Shown one piece after another: positions 19,457 through 30,619 of a DNA stretch of 64,000 nucleotides (the first letter of the stretch is position 1; every line of letters begins with the position of its first letter). The translations under genes and the position numbers were made by a program. Below the pieces are notes generated by a model. The model worked only from the letters and a program-made list of their open reading frames with translations, was not told the origin of the DNA and made no database searches. The stretch covers positions 1,990,590-2,054,589 of the forward strand of contig CM020619.1 of assembly GCA_009829735.1 (NCBI GenBank), given 5' to 3'. The DNA comes from Pyropia yezoensis (lineage: Eukaryota > Rhodophyta > Bangiophyceae > Bangiales > Bangiaceae).

Positions 19457-20887
19457 CTACATGAACGTCTCTGCCTCATCCTCCCGCCCAACACTATCAC
19501 CCACACGCTCACCCTCGGATTCGGCACGCGACGATCCGACACCGCTTGCGTCCGTCCCCGGCGCCGCAGGTACAGACGGCGGGAACAGAATTCGCTCCAG
19601 CTTCTGCTCCACAGCGGAAATGAAGCGCGGGTCAGCGTCGGCCTCGCGCAGGTTTTTTCAAGTCTCAGAGAGCGTGGCCAGCTCACTAAAGCCAGCCTGC
19701 TTAGTGATAGCTTGGGTGAGGGCGGTTGAATTGGCGGCTAGCGAGGCCATCGCGCGCTGGTCGTCCATCCGCTTGCGCTTGCCGCGGTTCGTGGCCATCA
19801 CGCGAGTCGCTTGTTCGGGAGGCGTCCGGTCGTCCCCCTCCACGCCATCGCGACCAATATCTGGTGTGACGAGCGTCAAGACGACGTCGTTTCCTTGGAA
19901 CAGGTGGATGTAATAGTCCAGGAGTGTGTCCCCTTTTGAAAAGCGCCCCCACAGGGTCACGTCGTTTTGACCTGAGCTAGAGAACTTCTTGAACAAAGGC
20001 CAGAAACACGCCCCCAGCTGAACAGTCATACAGAAAACAAGAAAACACGCCACAGGAAGCCAAACGCCAGCGGGCCACACGTGCGTGAGAGACGGTCACA
20101 GCAGATAACATATCAACGTGGGCCACGACAGATACATTGAGCTCCAAGCAGAAGGGAAAAGCGGTGACGTACATCGGACCATCTCGACTTGAGAGCCTCC
20201 CCGGTGCGAATATGGGGGTGCATATTGGGGTCGATGCCCCCTTCGGTACATCCAGCGGGCACATCAAAAGTCCAGGGGCAGTTAAACATAGGGGCCACAA
20301 CAACCACTGAGACAGACCCGCGAGAGGTCCGCGCGTCCTGCTGCTGGCGGGACATCACACCTCGAGACGTCACGACGCCGGCAGCCACCTCAGGCGTGCA
20401 CAAATCGTGTGCCAGGCGCGCCTTCTCATGTTTCGTAAATGAGGGGGTCCGCAGTGTCGCCGCGCCTCCACGACCAGACGTCGGGCCGACCGCGCTTGAG
20501 CCACCCCGAGCGGCGGGCGTTGGAGGCGACAGCCGGAAGCGCCGCGGTCGGCGTCATCAGTCGGTCGCCGGCGTCAGCCCCGGCCGACGATGCGTCTGGC
20601 CCGGTGACAGCCGTGGCCGCTGTCGTGGCCGGCGCGTCGACAGGAGCAGCTGACGATGCGGCCAGCGCGGGCCCGTCATCGGGCGGGGCTGACAGCGGCA
20701 GCGCGCAGCCTTGCGATGCGGGAGCCACCGCCGCCGCCACCGCACCGCCTGGGGCCGGACGGTCGGAGGGGGCCCGCACGCCGTTAGCGCGGCAGCGCTC
20801 AACGAGAGCCGCCTTGACACCGGCAGTCGATAAACCACGTTCGCTCAACAACATCCGCAGCGTGTCGACGGTAATACGTGATGCCAT
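19457..20887 (-). pseudogene. Harbinger element 1 accessory protein: SAP + Myb/SANT-like DNA-binding protein
   Basis: The start at 20887 opens with a SAP-type segment (TLRMLLSERGLSTAGVKAAL), a DNA-binding fold. A Pro/Ala-rich linker follows to about 20480. A second reading frame then carries a Myb-like part (SFTKHEKARLAHDL, then ALKSRWSD near 20175). GTACGT at 20172 is a good splice donor, and acceptors lie near 20010-20030, so an intron there is likely. The segment from 20010 down (TLWGRFSKGDTLLDYYIHLF, then a basic stretch near KRKRMDD) resembles the C-terminal part of Harbinger Myb proteins, which bring the transposase to the ends and into the nucleus. The frame change near 20480-20550 may be a small intron or a frameshift. 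An in-frame TGA at 19658-19660 interrupts an otherwise open frame to 19457. A single C-to-T change from an Arg CGA codon would explain it. Confidence 0.65.
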
Positions 20888-21229
20888 TGTGGTCAGAAGG
20901 TGGAAGGATGTGGTTGGGGAGGGGCAGCGGAACGAACGTGGCTCGTGGGGAGGAGGCGGAAAGTGTTTGCCGAAGGGCAACAACGGACGCCGGCGTCGAG
21001 CGGTGTGGACATACAAAAAATGACCTCTGATCGAGAACAAGTTGCGTGACACCAGAAGAATTTCACTGGCTCAAATATTGCTCCCTCGCATTAAGTCTTT
21101 CGGGGAGCGATGCGGCGCAGCCTCTCAACGTACGCGGCGGCGCCGCGTACGTTGCGTGCCGCGCTGCACCGCGGGGCCCCGCCGCGTGACGCCAGCCAAT
21201 GGGAGTGTCGCATCCCGGGCTGCAGCATC

Positions 21230-21255
21230 TGCGAAACGCGGTCTGCGAACAGGCC
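21230..21255 (-). repeat. Right terminal inverted repeat of Harbinger element 1
   Basis: The reverse complement starts GGCCTGTTCGCAGACCGCG, identical to the left end over 19 bases. It is followed by the TGA target duplication at 21256-21258. Confidence 0.9.
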
Positions 21256-21258
21256 TGA

Positions 21259-21766
21259 GTCCAGGTCTCGGTGCATTACAGCACAGTATGCAAATTGCGT
21301 GAAACTTGTACTGCATAGCATCGGCGCAGGAGACGACTGCGATCCGACCCTGCGATCCTGTCCTGCCCGTCTTCTTCGCGTGGCCGCCGACCGGCTCGCC
21401 ACCAGCCTCTGCCAGAATTGCGCCGCGTGCTTGGAGTTCACAGGATCTAACACGCGTCTGCGGGTACCAACGGGCGCGCCGTGAGTAGCGCTTTCGGACG
21501 CTCTCTTTTCCTGCGTCATGTCTTCACGCAGTCCTGTTGGGGAAGGCCCAGCTGCTGGCTCTCGGACGAGAGCGACGTCAGCGTATGTTGCGCAACTTTT
21601 CACGCCCACGTCCCACCTGCCTCTTCTGTACCGGTCCTCCTTGGGCATACTTTCTTTCTGACGAAGTGCTGAACGGCCTTGTGTGTTGAGATCCTAATTT
21701 TTCTACGGTTCCCGTCCTGCTGTGACGCTCTGAAGAAGACGCGCATGTTTCCTCTCTCTGCACAGT
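21259..21766. other. Flank between Harbinger element 1 and the repeat protein; no gene seen
   Basis: This carries moderate GC and only short frames on both strands. It may contain the promoter of the plus-strand gene that follows. Confidence 0.4.
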
Positions 21767-24247
21767 TTGCTCTCGTCTCCTGACGTAAGAAGCGCTTTTG
21801 AGGGCAAAGTGTATGCCCATACTTGTATCCAGTGCTGCTCTGCGTTCCTACGGACCTCACACGAAGCCATCATTTGGAAGACCAGTGCTGTTTCTCTGGC
21901 GCAGACTGCATCCCGAAAGCGCCTGGTGCAGCGCATGGTAGCTCTGCCGACAGTGTTGTGCAAGCACACTTTCAGAGCTGACCAGTGCGGTGTACCCAAA
22001 GGGATGTGCAGCCCTTGCCACTCACGACTGGCACGAGCTAGGCGCCCTGCGGGACAGAGTACGGCGCAGGCGGACTCCAACGCCCATGCTGACAGTGGTC
22101 CCCCACCACCACCCGACCTTACTCTTCCTCCACATGGCGAAGGCCCCGCCCCGCGCAGCCATCCCCACGCCCATGGTGGCAGTGGTCCCCCTCCCGCTCC
22201 CGAACGTTCTTTCCCCCCACCTGGCGGCGGCCCTGCCCCGCGCAGTCAACCGCACGCCCATGGTGGTAGTGGTCACTCTCTCCCAGCCCCCCCTGCCCCA
22301 CCTCCACCAGGCGGCGGTCCCGCGCCACGCGGTCACCCGCACGCCCATGGTGGAAGTGGTCGCCGTCCCCCCCGTGACCTTCCTCCCCTCCCACCAGGCG
22401 GCGGCCCCGCCCCGCGCGGTCACCTGCACGCCCATCGTGGCAGTGGTCCCTCTCTCCCACCCCCCCCTGCCCCACCTCCACCAGGCGGTGGTCCCGCCCC
22501 GCACGGTCACCCGCACGCCCATGGGGGCAGTGGTCCCTCTCTCCCACCCCCCCCTTCCCCAGCTCCACCTGGAGGCGGCCACGCCCAGCGCAGCCATCCC
22601 CACGCCCATGGTGGCAGTGGTCCCCCTCCCGCTCCCGAACGTTCTTTCCCCCCACCTGGCGGCGGCCCTGCCCCGCGCAGTCAACCGCACGCCCATGGTG
22701 GTAGTGGTCACTCTCTTCCAGCCCCCCCTGCCCCACCTCCACCAGGCGGCGGTCCCGCGCCACGCGGTCACCCGCACGCCCATGGTGGAAGTGGTCGCCG
22801 TCCCCCCCGTGACCTTCCTCCCCTCCCACCAGGCGGCGGCCCCGCCCCGCGCGGTCACCTGCACGCCCATCGTGGCAGTGGTCCCTCTCTCCCACCCCCC
22901 CCTGCCCCACCTCCACCAGGCGGTGGCCCCGCCCCGCCCGGTCACCCGCACGCCCATGGTGGCAGTGGTCACTCTCTCCCACCCCCCCCTTCCCCAGCTC
23001 CACCTGGAGGCGGCCACGCCCAGCGCAGCCATCCCCACGCCCATGGTGGGAGTGGTCCCCCTCCCGCTCCCGAACGTTCTTTCCCTCCACCTGGCGGTGG
23101 CCCTGCCCCGCGCAGTCAACCGCACGCCCATGGTGATAGTGGTCACTCTCTCCCAGCCCCCCCCGCCCCACCTTCACCAGGCGGCGGTCCCGCGCCACGC
23201 GGTCACCCGCACGCCCATGGTGGCAGTGGTTCATCTCCACACCCCGACCTTGCTCCCCCTCCACATGGCGAAGGCCCCGCCCCGCGCGGTCACCCGCACG
23301 CCCATGGTGGCAGTGGTCCCTCTCTCCCAGCCCCCCCTGCCCCACCTCCACCAGGCGGCGGTCCCGCCCCGCGCGGTCACCCGCACGACCATGGTGGCAG
23401 TGGTTCATCTCCACACCCCGACCTTGCTCCCCCTCCACATGGCGAAGGCCCCGCCCCGCGCGGTCACCCGCACGCCCATGGTGGCAGTGGTCACTCTCTC
23501 CCAGCCCCCCCTGCCCCACCTTCACCTGGCCGCGGTCCCGCGCTACGCGGTCACCCGCACGCCCATGGTGGCAGTGGTTCATCTCAACCCCCCGACCTTG
23601 CCCCCCCTCCACATGGCGAAGGCCCCGCCCCGCGCGGTCACCCGCACGCCCATGGTGGCAGTGGTCCCTCTCTCCCAGCCCCCCCTGCCCCACCTCCACC
23701 AGGCGGCGGTCCCGCCCCGCGCGGTCACCCGCACGCCCATGGGGGCAGTGGTCACTCTCTCCCAGCCCCCCCTGCCCCACCTTCACCAAGCGGCGGTTCC
23801 GCGCCTCGCGGTTACCCGCACGCCCATGGTGGAAGTGGTCGCCGTCCGCCCCGAGACCTTCCTCCCCTTCCACCAGGCCGCGGCCCCGCCCCACGCGGTC
23901 ACCTGCACGCCCATCTTGGCAGTGGTCCCTCTCTCCCACCCCCCCCTGCTCCACCTCCACCAGGCGGCGGTCCCCCCCTGCGCGGTCGCCCGCACGCCCA
24001 TGGTGGCAGGTGTCCCTCTGCCCCACCCCTTCCTGCCTCACCTCCACCTCGCGGCGGTTACGCCCAGCGCGGCGACCCGCACGCCCATGGTGGCAATGGT
24101 CCTCCTCTTCCCCCCCACCTGGCTCCCCCGCCATTTGGCAGCGGCCCCGCCCCGCGCGGTCACGCGCATGCCCAAGGTGGCAGAGGTCCTCCTCCACTCT
24201 GGTGGCGGGCCGGCCTGGAGGTCACACCCACGAGCCCCAGGAGGTAA
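21767..24247 (+). CDS. His/Pro/Gly-rich protein of 29-residue repeats with Cys-containing N-terminus
   Basis: An 826-codon frame. The first 105 residues look like a real domain, with CIQCC near the start and CSPCH near residue 84, a spacing that could hold zinc. Then about 25 copies of a 29-residue unit follow, with a core like GHPHAHGGSG followed by PPPPAPPPPGGGPAPR. I do not recognise a family. Because the DNA unit is 87 bp, the two other plus frames and the minus strand are also open; this frame is preferred because the N-terminal Cys pairs lie in it. It stops at the hexamer AGGTAAGC near 24243, a good splice donor, so it may continue into the domain that begins at about 24285. The plus frame 21990-25247 reads straight into that domain and is the alternative. 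Confidence 0.45.
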   Translation: MLSSPDVRSAFEGKVYAHTCIQCCSAFLRTSHEAIIWKTSAVSLAQTASRKRLVQRMVALPTVLCKHTFRADQCGVPKGMCSPCHSRLARARRPAGQSTAQADSNAHADSGPPPPPDLTLPPHGEGPAPRSHPHAHGGSGPPPAPERSFPPPGGGPAPRSQPHAHGGSGHSLPAPPAPPPPGGGPAPRGHPHAHGGSGRRPPRDLPPLPPGGGPAPRGHLHAHRGSGPSLPPPPAPPPPGGGPAPHGHPHAHGGSGPSLPPPPSPAPPGGGHAQRSHPHAHGGSGPPPAPERSFPPPGGGPAPRSQPHAHGGSGHSLPAPPAPPPPGGGPAPRGHPHAHGGSGRRPPRDLPPLPPGGGPAPRGHLHAHRGSGPSLPPPPAPPPPGGGPAPPGHPHAHGGSGHSLPPPPSPAPPGGGHAQRSHPHAHGGSGPPPAPERSFPPPGGGPAPRSQPHAHGDSGHSLPAPPAPPSPGGGPAPRGHPHAHGGSGSSPHPDLAPPPHGEGPAPRGHPHAHGGSGPSLPAPPAPPPPGGGPAPRGHPHDHGGSGSSPHPDLAPPPHGEGPAPRGHPHAHGGSGHSLPAPPAPPSPGRGPALRGHPHAHGGSGSSQPPDLAPPPHGEGPAPRGHPHAHGGSGPSLPAPPAPPPPGGGPAPRGHPHAHGGSGHSLPAPPAPPSPSGGSAPRGYPHAHGGSGRRPPRDLPPLPPGRGPAPRGHLHAHLGSGPSLPPPPAPPPPGGGPPLRGRPHAHGGRCPSAPPLPASPPPRGGYAQRGDPHAHGGNGPPLPPHLAPPPFGSGPAPRGHAHAQGGRGPPPLWWRAGLEVTPTSPRR
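22083..24235. repeat. 87-bp minisatellite with 435-bp higher-order repeat
   Basis: The landmark CGCACGCCCATGG recurs every 87 bp (for example CCATGG near 22171, 22258 and 22345), about 25 copies in all. A five-unit block is repeated as a whole: the landmark CCGAACGTTCTTTCC occurs near 22201, 22636 and 23071, exactly 435 bp apart. This shows recent block duplication by unequal exchange or slippage. Confidence 0.9.
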
Positions 24248-24249
24248 GC

Positions 24250-25794
24250 CTTCGGATTTCGTGGGGGAATTACAATGCCCAGTGAGCCGGGAAGCAGACT
24301 TCTATGCAATTGGGCGCCGATTCTTGGAGTGCGTCTACGCTGCCAAGACGCTGGCGGAATGCGCGGCGTTGGGGCTGGACACAGTCCTGTCCGTGATACT
24401 GGGGAAGCGTGGGCCTCGATCGGAGCTGCGTGTGGTGCACGGCAACGGGCGCGTGAGCATATATACACGCCGCCCAACACCCCTGAAGAGCGCAGTGAGA
24501 AAACGCCAGGCCAATAAGCGGGCCGCTGCAGTGCGTCGCCTAGATGGGACTGGCGCTGCACGGACGGATGGCGCTCGGGCTCTCTCCGCTCGTGCGCTGC
24601 CCACCGTTTTGCAGCAGGTGGGCCTTCTCGCGGCCATTGGTTTCAGTGACGCCAAATGGAACCGGATACGCACTTTGTACGGGGGGCGGGCAAGTGGAAT
24701 GGCGAGGCGGCACTGCCTGAGCTGCACACGCGAGGTGATGCGGCGCTCACCGGCCATGACTGTCACTGTAGACGACACAGGGGCGCACATGGCTCGTCTC
24801 CGCGATGCTGTGGAAAAACGATTGGGGGATCTGTGGGATGCTGGCCAGTTGCGGGAGATGAGCGCGGAGTACAATAGCGCAGGCGGCGACGCTCGCGATC
24901 TCGGGGTGGCAGTGCACCTGTCCATTGAGCGCTCCCCGCTTTTGGTGACTCATCCACGCCAGCTGGCACCACTGCCGCTGCACACGACCTGTGGCAGAAC
25001 GAGACGCCTCGTGGTCGTCGCAATCGAGGCCGTGACGATGGAGCGCGGGCAAGCGGACGAGCATTTGTTTGCGGACTTACTTGCCTCGAAGCTGTGTTTG
25101 GACAGTGGAGTCCAGCCGGTGCCGTACAATGGGGGCAGCTTTATTGGTCGGCACTGCCTCCAAATTGCCCGCGAAAGCGACCTCCTATGCCAGGCACTGC
25201 TGGGGCTCGTTTCTGACGAACTCCACGGCGCCTACAAACGAGCTTGAGGGCTGTGGAGGAAGCTGGTGGGCCCATTGAACGGCGCCTGTGACGTATCCGC
25301 CGAGGACGTGAGCCGGTTCCGTGGCAACGCCGTCGCATTCGTCACCGGCCTGAAAGAAGCCTTCCCATGGATGACTGTCTCGCCAAAACTGGACGTGCTT
25401 ATGCATCACGCTGCCGACTGCGCGCTACGGCAGCGTGGGCCGCTATGGTGAGCAGGCTGTTGAGGGCTGGCATGGCTACTTCAACCAAAACGCCGCGCGG
25501 TTTACCGCGGATACCCACCTGAAGTCCTGCGCCAAGCTCGTGCAGTCGGTGGCCCTTGCTGGGGCCGCCTCTGATGCCTTGATGCGATTTAAGGCGCCCT
25601 GTAGGAAACTGAGCGCGGGCGCTTACCTGGCCAAAGGTCCCAATGACAAGCGGCGGAGGAAGAACAAAGTGGAGTTTCGTCACTGCCGCGCGACGACCGA
25701 AGAGGAGGAGGAGGAAAGAAAGAACTGGGCGAAGTCACTGGCCGAGGAGGCCCGACGCACTGTGGAGGTGTGTCAGAGGAGAATGAATACGTAA
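24250..25794 (+). pseudogene. Decayed protein domain of unknown class, possibly transposon-derived
   Basis: From about 24285 the sequence encodes a non-repetitive protein: READFYAIGRRFLE, then a basic stretch, then VQPVPYNGGSFIGRHC, then SPKLDVLMHHAADCA and YGEQAVEGWHGYFN. The last motifs resemble the C-terminal part of multicopy proteins of animals and algae thought to come from DNA transposons (pattern: YxGG, then TPKxHxLxxH, then GxxSEQxxExxH). I cannot name the superfamily. A TGA at 25245-25247 and a frame change near 25425 interrupt the frame, and the last part runs in a third frame to 25794. It may be the 3' part of the repeat protein just upstream. Wherever it came from, it looks inactive. 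Confidence 0.45.
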
Positions 25795-27779
25795 ACGTAC
25801 AGGTCATGTCCGTTTCTTTTTTTACTTCCGTTGATGCAAGAAAACGAACACACGCTGCCCACCAAAATGCCCCTGCCTTGTTGTGCAGACAGCAGGCAAG
25901 TCGGAGACGTGCAGTTTCTTGTTCAGCCCCGCATCCCTTCCAGAAGGCACCCCTAAACAGTCCCCTCAGTCGTCGCGAGGTCAACTGTGCACCATGCTTC
26001 GCATCGTCGGCGACCGGAACCACATGCAACTCAATCACACACACTGCATGGCGTTGTATTTCACAATTTTCCACTGCAACGTACTGCAACATCACGCGAA
26101 GACCGTCCACTGATGAAAAAAGAGCACCACTGCAATACATGTCATGACTTGTGTATCGCCGCATCTTCTTGTATTTCCCTGCAACACAGATCCCTCATGC
26201 GCATTACCGCTCCTCACACACTGGCCATCGCGACTCCGACAGTCGCATCGGACAAGCTGGTCGAGTCACGGACGACGAAACATCGACCTTTCGTTCTCCA
26301 CGCCTACACTCCCGGCCGCCAGTGTCGTCTTCGTTCAAAATACATCCCTGAAGAGTCCACCAATTCTTCCGACCCGACCAGATCGCGCGGTCCGGACGTT
26401 TCAGGACATCTGATTGACCACACAGCCTCGCCCGAGCCTCCATTCACGCAGGCTACTTTTTGGCATTCCCTCCTGAACATGCTCATTTGCGCATCTACCG
26501 ACGCCAGTGAGCTGATTCTGGACTCAGCTTGTCTTAAATCGCACCAAGATCCTCCACAATTGATGACCCAGTTCCCGGCTCGCACCCCTCCCACATCACC
26601 ACGCGAAGCACCTCCCGAGAATCGTCCTTGGGGAGGGGCACGGTGCCTTCTGGGCCCAAGTCAGAGGACTGTCGACTTGGTGCAGTCAGCGAAGAGCAAG
26701 AGCCTGTACGTCTGCGTGTCCATGATTGAAGATTTCACCGAATCGCCTCTCCTTGCCACGTCCTGAGCAATCCCCACCCCTCTTTCCCAGAATTCTCATC
26801 TGACTACTCAAATCCTAGTCAATCGCAGCTCCGGAAGCTCTCTGCCTCCCCGCCCCCCCGCGCCCCGACAGCTCTCCCAGTTGCTCATGTTGACCCCCCC
26901 TCCAAGAAGGGCTCTCAGTAAATCAATTCAGCTCTTGGAACTTGTTCGGGAGGACGAATGACGACGGGAGCAAGACGCTGGGCTCATTGGACAGCGTGAT
27001 CCCCCGCTCCCGGGCAGGCTACTGCAACGTAAAAAAATATCCCGCAGGGGCATGGAGGACTGACAAGCTACCAAATCGGTCTCACTTCAGATTCCTTCTC
27101 GAGAAAGTTAGTAGACCTTAATTGTTCATGATAAGTCTCATTCGACACCACTATCGTGAATTCGCATAGGGGCACCATCGCGTTCTGGTTGGTCGATGTG
27201 ATGATATGTTTTGAAAACGTTGCATTTCCGCATGTTCTCTTGATGACTTACGTTAGAATGCTCGAGCACTCCGAAACTGGGGATGCTTCAAGTACGATTT
27301 CGTCAGTATTTGAACTTTCTGTGTGCGCAAGTATAGGATATTTTGCTGAACTATCACAGAATCTGAACAGAGTGGGCAGATCCTTGCACGGGCTTGCTCC
27401 ATATGAAGATTATTTGCTTGACCAATCAGCGCGATCCGCCACCACCACTTGGCGCCCAATGAATGAACTGGTGGCTACCGTCGCTGTGGTGGAGACCGCA
27501 CGCCATTGGATGCGTGTGGAGCACGAACCGGGCTTGCCACTCATTGCCCCCTCCACCCACCGCCTTGCCTCCACCTCACCCCCCCCTCCACGCCCCGCTC
27601 GCACTCTTCTCCATCCCCTGCAAGCGCTCTCCCGGACTGCCCCTTCTCCCACCGTGTCGTGTCAGATTCCTTTCCTGCTCCCCCCCCACCCCCCCCCGTC
27701 TCCACCCCTCGAGCCCCCATTCTCTCCATCTCCTCTCCCACTTCCCCGCACCCATGCCCCCCCCCCCAACCCCCCCCCT
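25795..27779. other. Gene-poor, lower-GC stretch
   Basis: The base composition is clearly less GC-rich than the host genes. Frames of up to 260 codons exist (25987-26766 plus, 27156-27540 plus), but none has a domain. TTTCCCTGCAAC-like words occur near 26070-26190 and again in the tandem repeats at 28.1 and 28.5 kb. Nothing else is seen. Confidence 0.45.
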
Positions 27780-28960
27780 TTCCACCCCTCGCGCCCCCCC
27801 GCTTCCTTCCATCGCCTCTCCCGCTTCCCCGCACCCACGCTCTTCCTTTTCCGCTTACTTTTCTTGTCCATCACTCAGGTATGTGCGGAGGATGCCATGG
27901 GTGGTACATGTGGGTGGATCGGCTGGACGGAGCTGCTTTGGTGATGTACGTGGGTGTGTGCGCGGGGGGCTGCTCGCGCGGTGGTACGAGAGGGCGTGTG
28001 GGAGGGTGGCAGTTGCCGTGGTGGTGGCGGTAGGAAGACGATACTCACGGGGGTGCCTTACATGCACAGTTGCATGTCATGCGCTACATTGGCTTGCATT
28101 TCCCTGCAACTGCGTTGCATTGGCTTGCAGTTATCTGCACTATCTTGCATATACACCAGTGTTCTACTCGCTACGCACCTTTCGCGGGTTCTTCTGGATC
28201 TTTTTCTTGTCGAGCTGGCGTCCTCCCTTCCCTTTCCACCCCCCGCACCCACCCCGCTTCCCTCCGTCGCCTCTCCCGCTTCCCCGCACCCACGCTCTTC
28301 CTTTTTCGCTTACTTTTCTTGTCCATCACTCAGGTATGTGCGGAGGATGCCATGGGTGGTGCATGTGGGTGGATCGGCTGGACGGAGCTGCTTTGGTGAT
28401 GTACGTGGGTGTGTGCGCGGGGGGCTGCTCGCGCGGTGGTACGAGAGGGCGTGTGGGAGGGTGGCAGTTGCCGTGGTGGTGGCGGTAGGAAGACGATACT
28501 CATGGGGGTGCCATACATGCACAGTTCCATGTCATGCGCTACATTGGCTTGCATTGCCCTGCATGTGCGTTGCGTTGGCTTGCAATTACCTGCATGTTTT
28601 TTAATATTCACGAGTTTTTTGCCCGCTACGTACCTTTCGCAGTTCCTTCTCAATGTGATCCTTACCGCGCTGGTGTCCTCTCTTTCCTTCCCTTCCGCCC
28701 CCGGCTTCCCGGCTCCCCTCCACGCGATTTCACACCGCCCGGCGCCCTCTCCCTCCTCCCCTTGGTCTTTCTGTGTACCCATCAGGTATGCGCAGAGTAT
28801 GCCGTGAGTGGTGCATGTGGATGGATGAGCCGGACGCAGCTGCTATGGTGTTTTGGTGGGTGCGTCGGTGGGTGGATGCGTCTGCTGTGGTACGGGAGGA
28901 CATGTGAGCGGGAGGCCGCGGGCGTAGTTGTGTGCGTCGGGTGACGGCGAGTACAGGCGG
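27780..28960. repeat. Tandem triplication, period about 455 bp, third copy diverged
   Basis: The landmark CAGGTATGTGCGGAGGATGCC lies at about 27878 and again 455 bp later. A diverged form (CAGGTATGCGCAGAGTATGCC) follows about 452 bp after that. Copies one and two are nearly identical over more than 300 bp; copy three is clearly older. The period is not a multiple of three and the open frame crossing it changes meaning between copies, so coding is unlikely. Each copy has a C/T-rich tract ending in CAG, directly followed by GTATG, which looks like a splice junction. Confidence 0.8.
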
Positions 28961-30619
28961 CCGCGCGTGGGAGCACCAGCAGGCGTGCGGAGTGTCAGGC
29001 GGGATCCGTTGAACGGTAAGTCTGCCAACTGTGTCAGGGACGGCGGGTGTCTGGGGCGGCGCAGACACTGCAGCGAGGCATTGACGTCGATGCGGCAAGT
29101 GGCTGTGACTGTGTCTGTCTCTGGTGTGTGTCTGTGCCTGTGTCTATTCTCCTGATCAGGCAGCTCCAGGTCGCCCGCCTCTGTAGTACTTGTCCACATG
29201 CTTTGAGAAGGTGCTGAGTAACTACTAAAGTGAACAAAAAAATGGATGAGCGATTCCACAAGGACCGGAATAAAAGGGGCCGTCATTCGGCGTCATCCGG
29301 ACTGTGCCGGATACGCACTGTAGTGGCCTATTCAACTCTATGTGTTTCACACTGCAATCTAACTTGCATTGAAGTGTGTTACGGGATGCAATACACGTGG
29401 TGTATGGTGCATCACACCATTCTTGCTGCCCTTTTCCGGTGCCTGAGTTGCAAGCATCTGCCTGTATCTACTGCACTTCAAACAGGCGTTGAAATACACG
29501 AAATCATGCAGTGAAATACAGTGGATGCGGTCGCCGACGATCGTCCACCATCTTGGCCCCATGCCAACAACCCAACTGGATGACTTGCCATTGACTGCCG
29601 ACACACTCTTCCCCCTGGCCAGTAACGCTGCAACACGTCTATAACTCCCCCCCGCGAACCCACAAGCCACGTATACCCCCCCCCCCACTGCAACAAACAC
29701 CGCCCACCCACCCCCCGCCAGCTCCTTACCTCCCCCCTCATGCCTCTCTTCACCGCGCCAGCCTTGTCCTTGAATTGCAACCACACACACACCGCCACCA
29801 TGCACAAGTGGTGGAGAAGCACTCCCCCAGAAGATCAGCATCACGACGCCTAGCACGACAGAGTCATGAGAGGGGCCTCTACACGACTCACACCTCGATG
29901 ACCCCCCACCCTTTTGCACCGCGAGCCGCATACCCCCCCCCCCTCCAACTATCGCCCCCCACCCCCCTCTACCATGTCCCAACCTCCCCTCTGCGTCTCT
30001 CAGCACCATGGCAGCCTTGGATGTGTCGGTTTTTCTCGTCCCTGCCGGCTATTGTCTCCCCAGCAACGAGAGGGCGGCGATGATGATCGGTAACCGACCG
30101 GGGGATAGGACGCCAGCCGCTAGATGTTGCCCGCCGTGACGCCGCGGCCTGGGTCCGGGTGACACGAGGCGAAAAAATGACACGACCAGCAGAAGGGGGG
30201 CACACACAGTACCAGTCACATCACTGGAAACCGGGACGGCAACAAAAGAAAAGGAGTAGAGGTACGGCAAACCTGTTCGGCCAGATGCGATTTTGCCGCC
30301 CCCCCACCAGCACCGCGCGTGGCGCCACCGCACGACCAAACAACCCGTGACCCGATCGTGCAGTACGCCCTCTCCCATCACTCAAGACACAAACCAGTTG
30401 ACCCCTCCAACCCCCCCCCCCCCCCCCCCCCCCAGGCTCGACACGTCCGCTTCCATCCGCTTTCCGCAGCCCACCTGCCCCCCCCCCCCCCCAAGCACGC
30501 ACCATGACAGTCGCCAGCCGCCCCCGCACCCGCGCGCTGGCAGCTTATACGTTCCGGCGCCCCCGCCCCCTTCCCCCACCTTAGGGCGGCACCCCCGCCC
30601 GAAGAAGTGGGGAGGCCTA
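28961..30619. other. Gene-poor stretch with C runs
   Basis: 28961-29520 is mixed composition; 29640-30520 is rich in C homopolymers (for example 30413-30433 and 30478-30492). The frames on both strands are low complexity. No gene is supported. Confidence 0.4.

Larger units (their letters stand above)
17968..21255. mobile_element. PIF/Harbinger DNA transposon, complete ends (element 1)
   Basis: A 3288-bp element. Its left end reads GGCCTGTTCGCAGACCGCG and the right end is the exact inverted copy; the match continues for seven more bases after a one-base indel. Both sides carry TGA (17965-17967 and 21256-21258), a 3-bp T-N-A duplication as expected for PIF/Harbinger. Inside are two convergent genes, a DDE transposase on plus and a DNA-binding partner on minus, the classical two-gene layout of the superfamily. 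The transposase frame is intact but the partner carries an in-frame stop, so autonomy is doubtful. Confidence 0.9.

Noticed and set aside
22119-24197. Minus-strand 692-codon frame over the 87-bp repeats
   Set aside because: Mirror of the plus-strand repeat; open only because the unit length is a multiple of three.
22083-24235. CRISPR-like array
   Set aside because: Units are contiguous tandem repeats without unique spacers, in a eukaryotic genome.
27463-28488. Plus-strand 341-codon frame across the 455-bp repeats
   Set aside because: The repeat period is not a multiple of three, so the two copies are read in different frames; no domain.
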